Of a stretch of DNA of 64,000 nt, positions 1-12,092 are shown in pieces. This DNA is from Progne subis subis (Eukaryota > Chordata > Aves > Passeriformes > Hirundinidae). The notes below the pieces were generated by a model. The model ran no database searches. It was given only the letters and a program-made list of their open reading frames with translations, and was not told the DNA's origin. The stretch is from the NCBI GenBank assembly GCA_022316685.1, contig JAKJHU010000136.1:496001-560000 (forward strand). Reading direction: 5' to 3'. The first letter of the stretch is position 1; every line of letters starts with the position of its first letter. The translations under genes and the position numbers were made by a program.

Positions 1-982
1 TATGTAAGTGCCAAAATACTATTATAACTTAAAATCTCCTAGGGAAAAAAAAAATATATTTGTCAGGAGCTGTAGCTACATGATGATGAGATATCGCACT
101 GCCAGAACTTTTGGGATCTGGTGCATTATATTTTATATCCATAAAGCAGCCTTACAGGAAGGGTGTGAGAGGGAATTGTTTAACTGAAATATGAAATAGA
201 AATTCTTGAGAGGTCTGAAAGGGGTACAGGAAATATCTTTGTGGTGGCGTTGGTTGCCAGGAGGTGTATTCTGGGGAAATGAGAGAGGACTATGGGAACA
301 AAGCTCATTAAGTGAGTAGGAATAGGTTTTGTGCAACTCCCATTGCTGCCAGGGCTGGGATAGAGGGAAGGATCTCCAAACAGATCGATCCAGGGAACCC
401 ACTGGGTTAGGCTGGGGTGAGAAAGGTGTGGGAAGGAGAGGGGTTTTCATCCTCCTTAGTGCCACCACTAATTAAAGTGTCATCTGCTGTGGCTGTTCCA
501 TATGGAGTTGGATCTCCTCTGGGCTGGTGCTGGGTCTTTTTCTATATTGATGAAGAACAGGAAAGAGTGGATTTGTTAATTATTACATAGACAGCAATTA
601 CCTACCATCCTCCTGCAGGGAAAAAAAAAGTGCTTGAGCAAAAGCTAAATCAGAGCTAAGCCAGCTGCACTGGAGGGATGCTGGTCCTTCAGCTCCCTGC
701 TCTTGACCTTTGCACATGGGGAGAGAAGCCTGGCATCCTCCTGGCAGGCTGAGGTCAGCATGTAGAGGTGCTCCTAGATAACTTGGTATTTTTGCCAACA
801 CCCATATTTCCCTTCCAGTATGAAGATATTTTCTGTAATATTCTATGCATGCAAGATGCCAGGAATTAGGGAGCACAGTAAAGCTGGTCAATAAACTCTT
901 ACCTTGTTAAGTAGGGTTTGGACTTGGATGGCTCAGGGCAAAGCCTCTGTGCCAAAACCAAAAACAAATCCCATGATTTCTA
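1..982. other. Intronic DNA, nothing recognised
   Basis: I see no exon, repeat family or RNA gene here. The two open frames on the - strand show no family features. Confidence 0.5.
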
Positions 983-1150
983 ACAGAATCACCGTGTTGG
1001 AAGAGACCTCCAAGAGCATCGAGTCCAACCCAGCCCTAATACCTCAACTAAACCACGGCACCAGTGCCACATCCAGTCTTTTGTTTAAACATGTCCAGGG
1101 ATGGAGACTCCACCACCTCCCTGGGCAGATCATTCCAACACAGGATGCTT
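983..1150 (-). mobile_element. CR1 LINE 3' end
   Basis: Reads CAGAATCACCGTGTTGGAAG, then GAGACCTCCAAGAGCATCGA and GTCCAACCCAGCC, later CAGGGATGGAGACTCCACCA and CCTCCCTGGGCAG. This is the reverse complement of an avian CR1 3' end. Confidence 0.8.
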
Positions 1151-4100
1151 TCAGCAGACACAGACTGAGACTAGAAAGTGTTTTATTTCTTTCTCTGATG
1201 AATTTAACTTACATTTTAATACTGTAATGTGGCTTGGTACACACTTCAACTGGAAGGAATGCAAGGACATTTATTGGAAGTTGATTTACTTGTAATAATT
1301 TGGCAGCATAGTGCTGGCTGTACAGAATCTGCTTTTTAGCAGGACAAAGTCACATCCACCTCTTGGGTGAAATGAGTGATTTCTGCCCCAGAGATGATCT
1401 TGTGCTGGTGGTGAGTGAGGCCAGGATATCTGCAAATCCAGGTGCCCCTTCCAGCTTTCAGGCCATTCTGAAATGCCCTGCTGCAAAACAAAACAAGAAA
1501 CTTTAGAAGACTGTTTTCTTGTGACACCAGACCCCTAAAAACTGCTGCTAAAAGATAGTACAAAACCCGTGGAGGGAAGCAATTTTCAGAAAACAGATTG
1601 AACAGCAATAATCTATTTACCCTTCCATGTTGCTGTGATGGGACAAAATCAGATACGGTGGTTTGATGTTGGATTGAGTCTTCAGTGTCTGGGTGTTTTT
1701 TGTCCCTTACTCTCAGGTCTCACAGCTATTTTCTCAGTGCTTTTATTCATTTTTATTTCTGGGAGACGACATCTGAAAAGCAACTCTGTTATGTCCCATG
1801 AAACATGTACATCAAATTTTCTGGTTGAGGAAATTTTAGAATCATTAGTGTAGCAAGAAATCTTCTGAAAGCTTGTTATCTGTCCAAATTCTCCTCCCTG
1901 CAAAAATGAACATCTCAAAGGAAGCAGGTGGAGTGAATTAAATGGCCTCGACCTCATTGTTGTAATGTTGGACTGAAAATATTTCCTTTCCTGAAAGGTG
2001 TTCTTTCTTCTCCTCTCTTCTTGTATACCTGTTTCATTGTTCAAAGTCAGAATGACATAAGGAAAAGCTTTTGGGGAAAAAAAAAAATAAACCAGTGATC
2101 TTTCAAAAATCCAAGGTAGGTAACTTCAGTTAAAAACATAAAATAAAAACAAGCAAAAACTTTGGACAAAATACAAGGATCCCAGTGCACAGGGGCACCT
2201 TAGGAAGGCATTAACTGCAAAAATGTTTAAATGTTGGTGTTGCTGCCAAAAGGAATAAAACTCTTACTTCTTTCTCAATTCATTTTTCCAGCCTGTTCAC
2301 TGCCCTTGCACTTGTTTTGTGTGGCTGTGCTGTGAACTGGGAGAGGACTGATGGAAATTAAAAGTAGCCCAGTCAAATGCAGTTCATTTGTTTTAACACA
2401 GGAGAGTTCTCTGACCCTGGTTTCCTGTGCAGGTCTTATACCAAACCAGGTTTATACACAAGGAGGAGTTGGGGTGGAAAAGCAGAAATGGGACTGCAGT
2501 GTTTCCACAAAGTAGTGGTTGATTCTGGCATGAGGTATATCCAGAAACAGCTGGGAGAACATGCTGAAAGCCCTGAGTTATGCTGAAGCCGTGGATCTAT
2601 CAGCTGTGTGCCTCTGTTACATCTGAGGGGTTTGCTGTTTTCTGACCCGTTGTAATATGTCAGAGAGAATGCCTCTTTAGTCAGTATTTTCACCAGCTGT
2701 TTTTGGGGTGCATTTGAGACTTGGAAGACTCAGAACAGTCTGAATCCACTTGACCAGGTTGTTCGTTCCAGCCTGATCTAATGATCAGCTGAGGAAAAGG
2801 AGACTCTCAAGGAACAGGCTGAGCCTGGTGGTTGTGCTTGGGCAGGGAGCAGGAGTGGAGCGGGGAGCAGGTTTGCAAGAGCAAGAAGGTGGGCTCATGT
2901 GGGTTAAGGCTGTAAAATAACAGTAAGGATGCTGCCATAGTCTGTCTCAGATACTGCTACTCTTTTATATATATTTTTTTTTAATTATTATTATTTATTA
3001 TTGTTTACTATTTTTATTACTCTTTTATTTTCATTTTATTTCCTATTTAACAGCTCTTGCAAGTGTGTCTGTTGGTATGTAGCCTGTGTACAGTGTCCAG
3101 TGCATAACTAGTGTGTTGATGGGGTTGTGTTTCTCTGATTTGAAAGGATGAATGTGCTCTGTAGTGGCATAACCAGGACACTAATGCCATGACAGCATTG
3201 ATTTACTAAGGGAATAATCTTTATTTGTAAGCTCTCCTGGCTGTTCTTAGGATGTTGCTGTCTTGTGCACTTGATTCTTCAGCCTCTCCCTGTTTTACTT
3301 ATTGCTTAAGCCAAAAAGAGCTGGCAAAGTGCAGCTAAGGAGAGCAGAGAGTGGCAACAGGTAGTGCAGGCATGAAGGGCAACTTAAAAACATAAATTCA
3401 AAATGTTAAATTTTCATAGATTTTTGCTTCTAATTACTCTTCTAATTCAGGGTAAAATTGTTACTTGGAAAGATCTTGTTCAGTGTTGTGAATTGATAGT
3501 GTTCCAGGGGTTGATGTCCACAGCAAGGATTCATGGCTCTGGTTACTCTTCCTGACTCTGCTGCCAACATGCTGTCTGTCAGTCCTGTGGCCTCTCAGTG
3601 CCTTCACTCCAAGGGCATAATTTACTTTGACATAACTGTGCCTCTGCCATCATACTTTTTCAGGTCCAAGTTTGCAGCTTTCCATGTCCAGAATAATGTT
3701 TGGTACATGTGGGTGCATTTCTCATGGTGTTTGGTTTCCTTTTTATGGTCATTTTTACATAAGAACACACAGAGATAATTTGTAGGCTGAATTAAATATG
3801 TTAACAATATTCATCATTGACATACTCTCCTTGCAAGCTAACTCATTTCTGAGGTGTTGCAAAACCAAGTTCTTGCTCATTTTTTAATCACTTAAAATAT
3901 AAAGACGTTGACGAGACTTTAAAAGGTTATTAATGAGTTTTGTGATCATTTGCATGATCTTTGAAAGGTGTCTGAGTTCTGTATTGACATTACCTTAAGT
4001 TATCACCAGTGGAATATGTAAACATCATTTAATGCTTGCCAGGATTTCTAGCAGGCACAGAGAATTCAGTGTCTAAAGCTTCAAGCTCTTTGGAGCAGCA

Positions 4101-4248
4101 TCTCCCAGATACACTGTGCTTTACTCACTTGGGTCCTATTTCTTCAAAGCAAGTAATAAGAAAATCTCCTTTAACACTCAGTTGTGGGCTTTAAAATGTT
4201 TTTATAATTTCATTTCTTTCAAAATTGTACCTACTTCCAGTGTGTCAT
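1151..4248. other. Intronic DNA, AT-rich tract only
   Basis: Apart from the AT-rich stretch at 2964-3054 I see nothing that can be assigned. Confidence 0.5.
2964..3054. repeat. AT-rich low-complexity stretch
   Basis: Runs of T and of TTA/TTAT units (TATATATATTTTTTTTTTAA, TTATTATTATTTATTATTG). Confidence 0.85.
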
Positions 4249-4352
4249 GTCACAGACTGGTTTGGGTTGGAGGGGACCTCAAAGACCACCTTGTTTCAAC
4301 AAGGGCAGGGATACCTTCCATTAGACCAGGTTGCTCTAAGTCCCACCCAACC
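4249..4352 (-). mobile_element. CR1 LINE 3' end fragment
   Basis: Contains TGGTTTGGGTTGGAGGGGAC, CTCAAAGACCACC and GACCAGGTTGCTCTAAG, the reverse complement of the terminal CR1 untranslated region. It breaks off after about 100 bp. Confidence 0.8.
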
Positions 4353-7300
4353 GTCTCATATTTCCATTGTTTAAATTCTGCCTCTCAAATACTGGCATTT
4401 CAGCTGAATTGCTGCGTGTCTGATAACCCCTCTGAGCGTGGGCGATCTTAATGTGCTCTTCTGTGTTGAGTGTGCAGTTGAAATGTGGAGAATAAATATA
4501 AATGGCATACAGCTGGTGTCAGATTTTGGCCAGAGCTGCTCTGTGATGATCAGACATGGCAGATAATGGAGTGCATGGCTCCCTGCCAGTGCTCCTGGAT
4601 ATCTGACATCTCATAAGCAGTGCTTGGGCTCAGGTGAGCACTGGAACCCAACCAGTAACAGTTCCAACTCTTCTTGCACACCTCAGCCTGTTTGCAGGGA
4701 GTTGAGGCATTTCTCAGGAACATTTCTATGGTTTGCCGAAGAAGGCATTTACGGACAGATGATGCGGTTGAAGTGACGGTAACTGGCTGCATTGCATTGC
4801 AGTTTTTAAACTGTGTGTTAGACTAGGGTCACTAATACTTAGCCCAGAATCATTTCTACATAGTCCAGGATAAATCTGCCAGTCAAGAAAATGGTTTCAG
4901 CTGGACTTCTGATAACTTCAGGCTGTAATTTTAAACATCAGCACCCCAACACTTCATGTGAGAAATAAACCACAGGCTATATTTTTTGCAGCAGTTAACA
5001 CATTTTTAAATGATCATAACTGACTTGCACTTTTCATATCTATGTAGTTGTTCACACCACTGCAGAACTGAAAGCAAGTCACCCAAACGTGAGATGCATA
5101 TCAAAGCTCTTCTAATTATTGTAGACAGCTAAAGCACAATGTGAAGACATTATATTATGCACAGTTGGCCTCTCATGTTTTGTTTCCTCCTTTGCGTAAA
5201 GCATTTTACAGAGCTGGCAGTTCTGCAGAGTCTGAACTTGATCTTAATGAGAGGAGTAGCAGTAACACTTTAAATGAGAGGCTCCTATCAGTCATGATAA
5301 CAAAATGTGCAGATGTTCTTTATTAAGAGCAGAGTAATTTAATTGTTTTTCTTGTATCAAGTACAAGTGAAAAAGCCTGCTGTAGTGTAAGCCTTTCTAA
5401 CACCATGTTATCAATAGCTGAAGTCAGTTATTTTGTTGTATGGGCTATTTAACAGGTGACTTATTGTGATACAAACCTCCCTAAGGGTATTTTTGACTTG
5501 TTTGTGAACTATGCAGGAGACCTTGTGACTGACCGGTCCTCTATTGCCCTGTATTAATTGTTCAGGAGAAGTCCCGGGATTTAAGTAAAATAATGCTTGA
5601 TGTCCAAGGCCAGTTTGGATGGGGCTTGGAGCAACCATGGAAGGTGTCCCTGCCCATGGCAGGAGGTGGAATGGGATGGTCTTTAAGGTTCCCTTCCAAC
5701 CCAAAGCACTGCAGTGAGGCAGATGAAGCCCAGCGACACTTTGGGAGTGAGTGGCAGCATTTTTTCAGTATACAATATGAATTCTGTAGTTTTGGTAGTG
5801 ATCTATTCAGTTAGCTATCTGCCTTCTTTGGAAGTACTGAACTTGAAGTTGGTTTATCAGTTGGCAGCAACACACAAGCCTCTTTATTTCCTTCCGGTTG
5901 TTGCCACCCCACTGCCCATCTCTATGGCCTGGAAGTCTGTCCAGCACTTCCCATCACTGGAGCAGGTCTAGGCACAGCTGAGGGGACCCTGGAGGGTCCT
6001 TTCCTCCTTCCTTGCCAGTCCATTTTCATGCGGGACACGTGGTAATCCAGAAGCTCAGACTTGTTTCAACAGCGCATCTGCCTCAAGAGGGAGACTATGT
6101 ACAAACATCTACGGTCAAAGTAGGCTAAGTGTTGTGAATTTAGTGTGGGCACATTGGTAAATGAATTTTGGGGAATGACAGTTTGGCTTGAGTCGATGGA
6201 GATGTTCATATGAACAAATATCTATTGTACAAACCATTACAAACCTTAGAGTGGCAGTTATCTTAGAAAAATTATCTTTAAATTTCATAATCATACCTTT
6301 TTTCTTAACACTGGAAAAGAGAGCCTACCATAGTTAGATCTGGAGTTAAACTGTTTGAATGATTTGGAATACAGGAATTTAATTTCAGTGCTCTTCCCTG
6401 TTTCTCAAGTGGAGTTGTGGTAGTTATGATTTGTGTGATGACACCATTAACATGCAGTTTGGAGTTAAGAAATAAAGTGAGATTATGATCCGTGAAGGAT
6501 GTCAGTATTTTAGGATTTTAGACTAAATCTTTCTGAGAAGGAATCCAAGTTTATGGAATTTACTGTGAAGTAAAAGCTAGCTGAGCCGCTGTGGAAGCGC
6601 AGACTGACTCCAGAGTGATTCAGCAGGTAGGCAGGGCACGATAGGGAGAAACAATTGAAAATCCATGAAGTGTTTTTCCTGTCTTTCATCAGCACTTTGC
6701 TGAACTGATATTGCTTCCGTGGTGTGTTTAGACTTGGAGATGCTGGGATAAAATGAAAAAATACATTTTTTTCTCAGCAAATATGAGCATTCCTTTTTAA
6801 AGGAGAGGCATTTTCTTTCAGTGCTTAGCTTTTGGAACATGTGGAAGAGCTTATCGTAATTCCTCTCAGTAGCTGTGTTGGTAGCACTGGGGGAATTGCT
6901 TATTATGCACGCAATGTTCATCTTGCTGCTGCCTCTTCCTTCTCTCTGCACAAAGTCTTTTGTGTCTTTTCAGAACCTGAAGATGGGGGCTCTTTCTCAC
7001 TTGGTTCCACAACCCCTTGCAAGCTGGGCTACCTGCTATAACTGGGCCATCCACAGCCTGGCACAGAGAAATTAAATAGCAGATATGGCAGCTCAAGCTA
7101 GTTTTAATTCATCTTTAGGCAGAACCTAATTACAAATATCTTCCTGAGTCCAAGTAGTAGTCTCTTTCCTTTTGTGCTTGCTCCACGTAGGAAAATATTA
7201 AGTAAGATGCAACTTGAAGGTATTTAAATAGCTGTTTGACAGTGTCATATCAAGCCAAACTGCAAAGGCTCTGCACAAATCAGAGCTGCTTGGTTAGTCT

Positions 7301-9038
7301 GACATCTTGTATCTTTGAACTGGCAAACGCAGAGAGATCTTTCCAGCCAGAGTATTTCATAAGTAAAGGTTTAGATAAAGTGAATGTGTGTGTTGGCATC
7401 TGGTGCAGCACTAAAATTTATGGGCAGTTTTAGCTTTGGGAGCCAACGGTTCTGAAAACTTATTGTTAACCATTCTTCATAATAGCTACCAAGAATGCTG
7501 CTCACCAAAATCCAGCCCTACAAGATGCAGGCAATGGTGAGGGGAACTGTACTTCCCTCTCAGGAAGGATTTCAGGGTTTGAGGATTGGTACCAGCTTGG
7601 GGAAGCTTCTGATCCTGTGTCTTATGGAGTCGCTGAACTCTAGTCATCTGCTCAAAGTGGGGATTGTAATGAAGACTTCCCTGGAATCTGGAGATCCAGC
7701 ATGGCGAATGGGCTTAGGACTCGGCATGCCCTGGGAGCTAAGATTGGATTTGTAGGAGGGACAGGCTGGAAAATAACCCTGACTTCAGCCAAAGCGAAGG
7801 AATGTACTTGGAGCCAAGCTTGTGGCTTTGCTGTCCATCAGAGAAGCATGTGAAAACAGGATTTCTGGGTCTCAACAGGATGTGTTTGTGTGTGTGCATT
7901 GTTCCTGTTTCCATATCAGGGAAGTGTTTTCTGTGTTTTTGTGGTGAAAACCTCATCTCTATTTAACAAGCTCTCCTGCTGATTCCTGTTGGTCTCGAAA
8001 TCAGGTAGCAAGTTGGGTGAGAGCTGAATATTGTTACTTGAAAAGAAGGGGGGGTTGTAAAGGAAGAAGAAAAATCTCCGTATTTTATAAAATAAGTTAC
8101 CTCGTCTTTGGTTATGTGTAGCAGTTGGTCAATTATTGTCTGAAATAATTCACATAATAAATTATCCCCTCTGATGTTTCCTCACCAAAATATTCAAAGG
8201 AACAGTCAGCCTCGGAAGAACCTTCTGTGCTCGTAATTCAGTTGACAGAAGATGTATGGATTTGTGCTTGCAAAATATTCCATTATTCCCCTTTTCTTAC
8301 CTGACCAGGAGGTTTTAACTATTCTCTGTTAGAATATGCTGATGAATTTTCTATTAACTGAATCCTTTTGGATGGAGGGGAGGAAAGAATAATGCTGGAT
8401 TAAGGAATTATTAAAGGAACATAGTGATTCATACCAATGCTGCTTGAGAAAATAGCCCCTCCAAAGAGAGAATCCAAATCAGACTTTACTTCCACTTCAA
8501 ATCTCTGAAGTTTTGAGTAAAGGAAGTAGGCTGAGTGCTAATCTCTAATGCTTTGGAGAGTCTTGGTTTGTCCTGCCTCAGAAATGGCACAGTAGACTTC
8601 AGCCTTATTCACTTCATACATGCTCTTAAATTACCATTCACTACTCTGAAAGGTTGTGTGAGGGTATAAATGCAATTTCTACTGTGTGTTCATGGTCTTA
8701 GGTTGAGGATCCAGTTAAATACTGGCTAGAAAAAACCAAAACAGTAACACTTCCACTGGAGACAGCTGAGTAGTGCAGGTGTTTGTGTGAATCCTCAACA
8801 CCTGCAGTCTGAAAACAGGGCCATATACAGTGGGTAAGGGTTATGCTTGGTGTACTGGTGTGCTCTTGGCTTGGCTTGGAAAGGCAGGTGTCTGCCAGGG
8901 AAAGCTGGAGCTTCCCTTGAAATGGAGAATGTAAGCCTCCTCCCTTCAAATTATTATAATTTTGCAGTTAAGGGATGTTCAGGCAAAGATATGGGAATAG
9001 GAATAACAGTCCTTTACAGGAATATTAAAAAATAGAAA
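4353..9038. other. Intronic DNA with one CR1 fragment
   Basis: Only the CR1 at 5597-5712 is recognisable. The remaining 4.5 kb is single-copy in appearance and holds no coding frame I can support. Confidence 0.5.
5597..5712 (+). mobile_element. CR1 LINE 3' end fragment
   Basis: Reads TGGATGGGGCTTGGAGCAAC, AAGGTGTCCCTGCCCATGGC and TTCCCTTCCAACCCAAAGCA in the sense orientation of CR1, ending at the usual 3' terminus. Confidence 0.85.
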
Positions 9039-9609
9039 TGTAGTAGTACCAAAAAAAAACACCAACAACCCACCCCCAAAAACCAAACAAAAATACCCTA
9101 AGCAAACAAAATACAATCCTAGAAACACTGACAGAGTCAGAACACAACCTTGACACCGTGTTGGTCGGGGTGTTGAGAGGAGTCTGATCAAGTCCTCCTG
9201 GAGTGACAGATGTGGTTCTGTGGGGTAGAGATGATCCTGTAGAAGGGTCCAGTGGTGGTGAGATGGGTCCAGTTTTCCTCTGGGAATCCAGTGGAAGCAG
9301 GCTGTCCTGGTGTTCCAAGTCTCAGATTTTATCTGGGTAGGAATTCTTGGCTCCTCCCCCTGGGTGGAGCATCTCCCAATGGGATGATGCAATTGTATCA
9401 GCCATGCAGTGAACCTCAATGGCCCATGAACAGCAGATATCCCCTGGAGGGAGGATGGGTTGTGGAAGAGGTAAGAGCACTGCCCCACCTGGTTTAACAG
9501 CTGGCCCGTTAACAGAAGGCGCCTGTCCCATCCCCCCTGGAGTTATGAGGAATGGGTTATACAAGAGATAAAGAAAAAACACCTCCCCAACTGGTTTCAA
9601 CAGATGGCA
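9039..9609 (-). mobile_element. LTR, passerine ERVL-like
   Basis: On - the element begins TGCCATCTGTTGAAACCAG and reaches a promoter-like stretch with CCCATTGGGAG, GGGGGAGGAGCC and GATAAAATCTG (complement of 9327-9333). It then runs through CTGACTCTGTCAGTG to a T/G-rich end near 9040. This string of motifs is one I associate with a common songbird LTR. AATAG occurs just outside the right end (9610-9614) and three bases outside the left end (9031-9035), so a 5-bp duplication is possible but not exact. The left boundary is uncertain by tens of bases. The 169-codon open frame across it is an accident of the element. Confidence 0.6.
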
Positions 9610-10720
9610 AATAGAATACACACCTTTGGTTCCATATTGCAACCCAAGACAGCTCTGCAGCAAAACCACACAAGATGCATCTATCTCTCAGCCTGTGGGT
9701 GTGTAGCCTTCACTGAGGTGTTCTACATTCAACACACCAGCCAATGTCTTATGGAATGTGGCAGTCGGGAACCTCTGTGCATGGGGCTGACTCAGGGAAA
9801 AGCTGATTGACTTTTTGTTCTCCTGATTTGGGTTATTTTCTTCTCTCTATATTTTAGTGGTTTTTTGGGTTTTTTTGTTTGTTTTTTTTTAAATAGAAAA
9901 TAAAAATCTAGTTTGCTAGAAAGTTATTTCAGGGAAGTGATAAATGAAAGAGAATGCATTGCAGTATAAGCTCTTCCTGCTTAGAAACATACATGGATAA
10001 ATATCCATGCTTTCCTGAAGACTGGTGTAAGCACCAATGTTAGGCATTTTAATGATGTGTGATATTTTGTTTATCTGTTTTTCTCCCCTTAGTAATAAGA
10101 AATCTTTTCCTTTAGTGTGATTATTTTATTTACAGTTTTCCACTGATCCAGAATTCCCTTCTGTACTAAAGCTATGGGAGAGCAGAGAGAATGCATTTTT
10201 CACGTTTGCATTATTTTCTTTTCTAATTCACTAGAAACCTAGACACCCAGACACAAAACCATCCCTTTCAAAGAATTTGATTAATGCATTTGTTTCTGCA
10301 CATATGCTCCTAATGTCGATGATTTCATCTCCAGTTCTGTAGATGTGTTGATGGATACAGCTGTTAGCATTGGGAAAACTACTATGAAAGTGGTTTTTTT
10401 GTGTCTGCTCTTGCAGCATCAAATAATCTATTAATTCTCAGAAACAGCTGTGTGTTTAGCTGTGTGCAGTTTAAAATTAGCAGTCCTGAGTTCAAAACAC
10501 AGCTTAAAAATAGTGATTGACATTTTGTGTAGCGATGACCTTATCCCCAGGAACAAGATTAGTGCAAGTCTGTGGCTTTGAGTGCTTTCTTAAGACATTT
10601 TGTTGCGGGCTACAGTGTCTGCTTCATATTGAGTGAAGATGAGGGGTAATGCTATTCAGGAAAAGGAGGAAAGATGTGGCATGTTTGGGACTGAGCTGTA
10701 ACAGGTCAGGATATTTGCTC
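9610..10720. other. Intronic DNA, T/G-rich tract
   Basis: Holds the T/G-rich tract at 9859-9890 and nothing else recognisable. Confidence 0.5.
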
Positions 10721-11140
10721 ACATGGAAACATACAGCTGTGGAATGGCCTGGGTTGGGAGGGGCCTTAAAACTCATCATGTTTCACCCCCTGCCATGGGC
10801 AGGAACATCTTCCACTATCCCAGGTTGCTCCAAGCCCTGTCCAACCTGGCCTTGGATGCTTCCAGGGATCCAGGGGCAGCCACAGCTTCTGTGGACACCC
10901 TGTGTCAGGGCCTCCCCATCTTCACAGGGGAGAATTTCTTCCCAATATCCCAATCTAACCCTGCCCTCTGGCAGTTTGAAACCATTCCCCCTTGTCTTGT
11001 GACTCCAGGCCCTTGTCCAAAGTCTCTCCTCATCTTTCTTGAAGGCTCCCTTCTGGTACTGGAAGGCCACAATTAGGTCACCCCAAAGCTTCTCTTTTCC
11101 AGGCTGAACAAGCCTGATTCTCCCAGCCTTTCCTCTGCCT
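10721..11140 (-). mobile_element. CR1 LINE, 5'-truncated copy
   Basis: A long, well-kept copy: GGAATGGCCTGGGTTGGGAG at the 3' terminus, then GCCATGGGCAGGAAC, GGTTGCTCCAAGCCC, CCAGGGATCCAGGGGCAGCC, TCTTCCCAATATCCC and AGGCTGAACAAGCCTGATTC. The 117-codon frames here are translations of CR1 untranslated sequence and are not genes. Confidence 0.9.
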
Positions 11141-12049
11141 CAGTTGTATGAGAATGAAGAGCTGAGAATGAGCTGATGGCTGAACCTGCTCCTGTATGAA
11201 TAGTCCCTGCTCCTGCTGGGGTTATTCCTTGGTGATCACTTTAACCTCTTTGACCTCTGGTTGTTGGTTCTCACTTGGAGGTTTCCTTGCACTATCATGC
11301 TCTTCTGCTCCCAGTCTAACTGGGTTTGTAGTATTACATCCCCTCACAGTGTTTACTTGCCCACATCTGCCAAACACTTGTATTTTTTTCCCTGCTGGGA
11401 AGATAGTGTGGGTGGAATTTGCTAATCTGAACAAGTAGTTATGCATTTCAGTTTATTTAAGCTATTCTTTAATGTTTAGTGACATGATTTTGTTTTGACA
11501 GATGAATGTTGTTTCAGTAGATCTGCAGTGACATTGCTCCATTTTGACTTTGTGCTGTCAGCTTGGTACAGTTATCCTGACACTGTTGTATTTCATCTTG
11601 ATATCATATTCTTGATTTGACATTGCAGTGCCGCCTCCATAAATTTGTATTGACGTTCTTAACTCATTTTCTTCGTATTTTTTTTGAAGTGAGTGAAAGC
11701 CTGACACATTTAGAATTGGGAGCGATACAAAGGCAGGATTGTGGAGATGTATCGCAGGGAAATTAAAAGCACTGAGCAGAGATTGTGCTCAGTGGGGATG
11801 GTGCTTGCAGGGAGCAATGAGACTTTCTGGGAGGGGGCCAGCTTAGAGAAATGCACATCAGCACAGCCTTAACTTTTCCAACTCAGACAGGCTGTACCAC
11901 CCTTTCCTCTTTTGGGCTGCTTTCTTAGCTGTTGTCTGCACTATGTGTGTTTAATGTAGAATATTCAAACTTTCCCATAAAGTATAGGAAATAGCATATC
12001 CATGAAAGGATAACATTATGAACCGTGAAAGTGTTTTGTTTAAAATCCA

Positions 12050-12051
<2 letters not shown>

Positions 12052-12091
<40 letters not shown>
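12052..12091. repeat. Poly-T tract, 40 bases
   Basis: Forty consecutive T residues. The length is probably polymorphic, and the assembled count may be inexact. No element with a matching A-tail can be recognised on the - strand. Confidence 0.95.

Positions 12092-12092
<1 letters not shown>

Noticed and set aside
8979..9488. A 169-codon open frame on the - strand
   Set aside because: It lies in LTR sequence and low-complexity A/C-rich DNA; composition and overlap on both strands argue against a protein.
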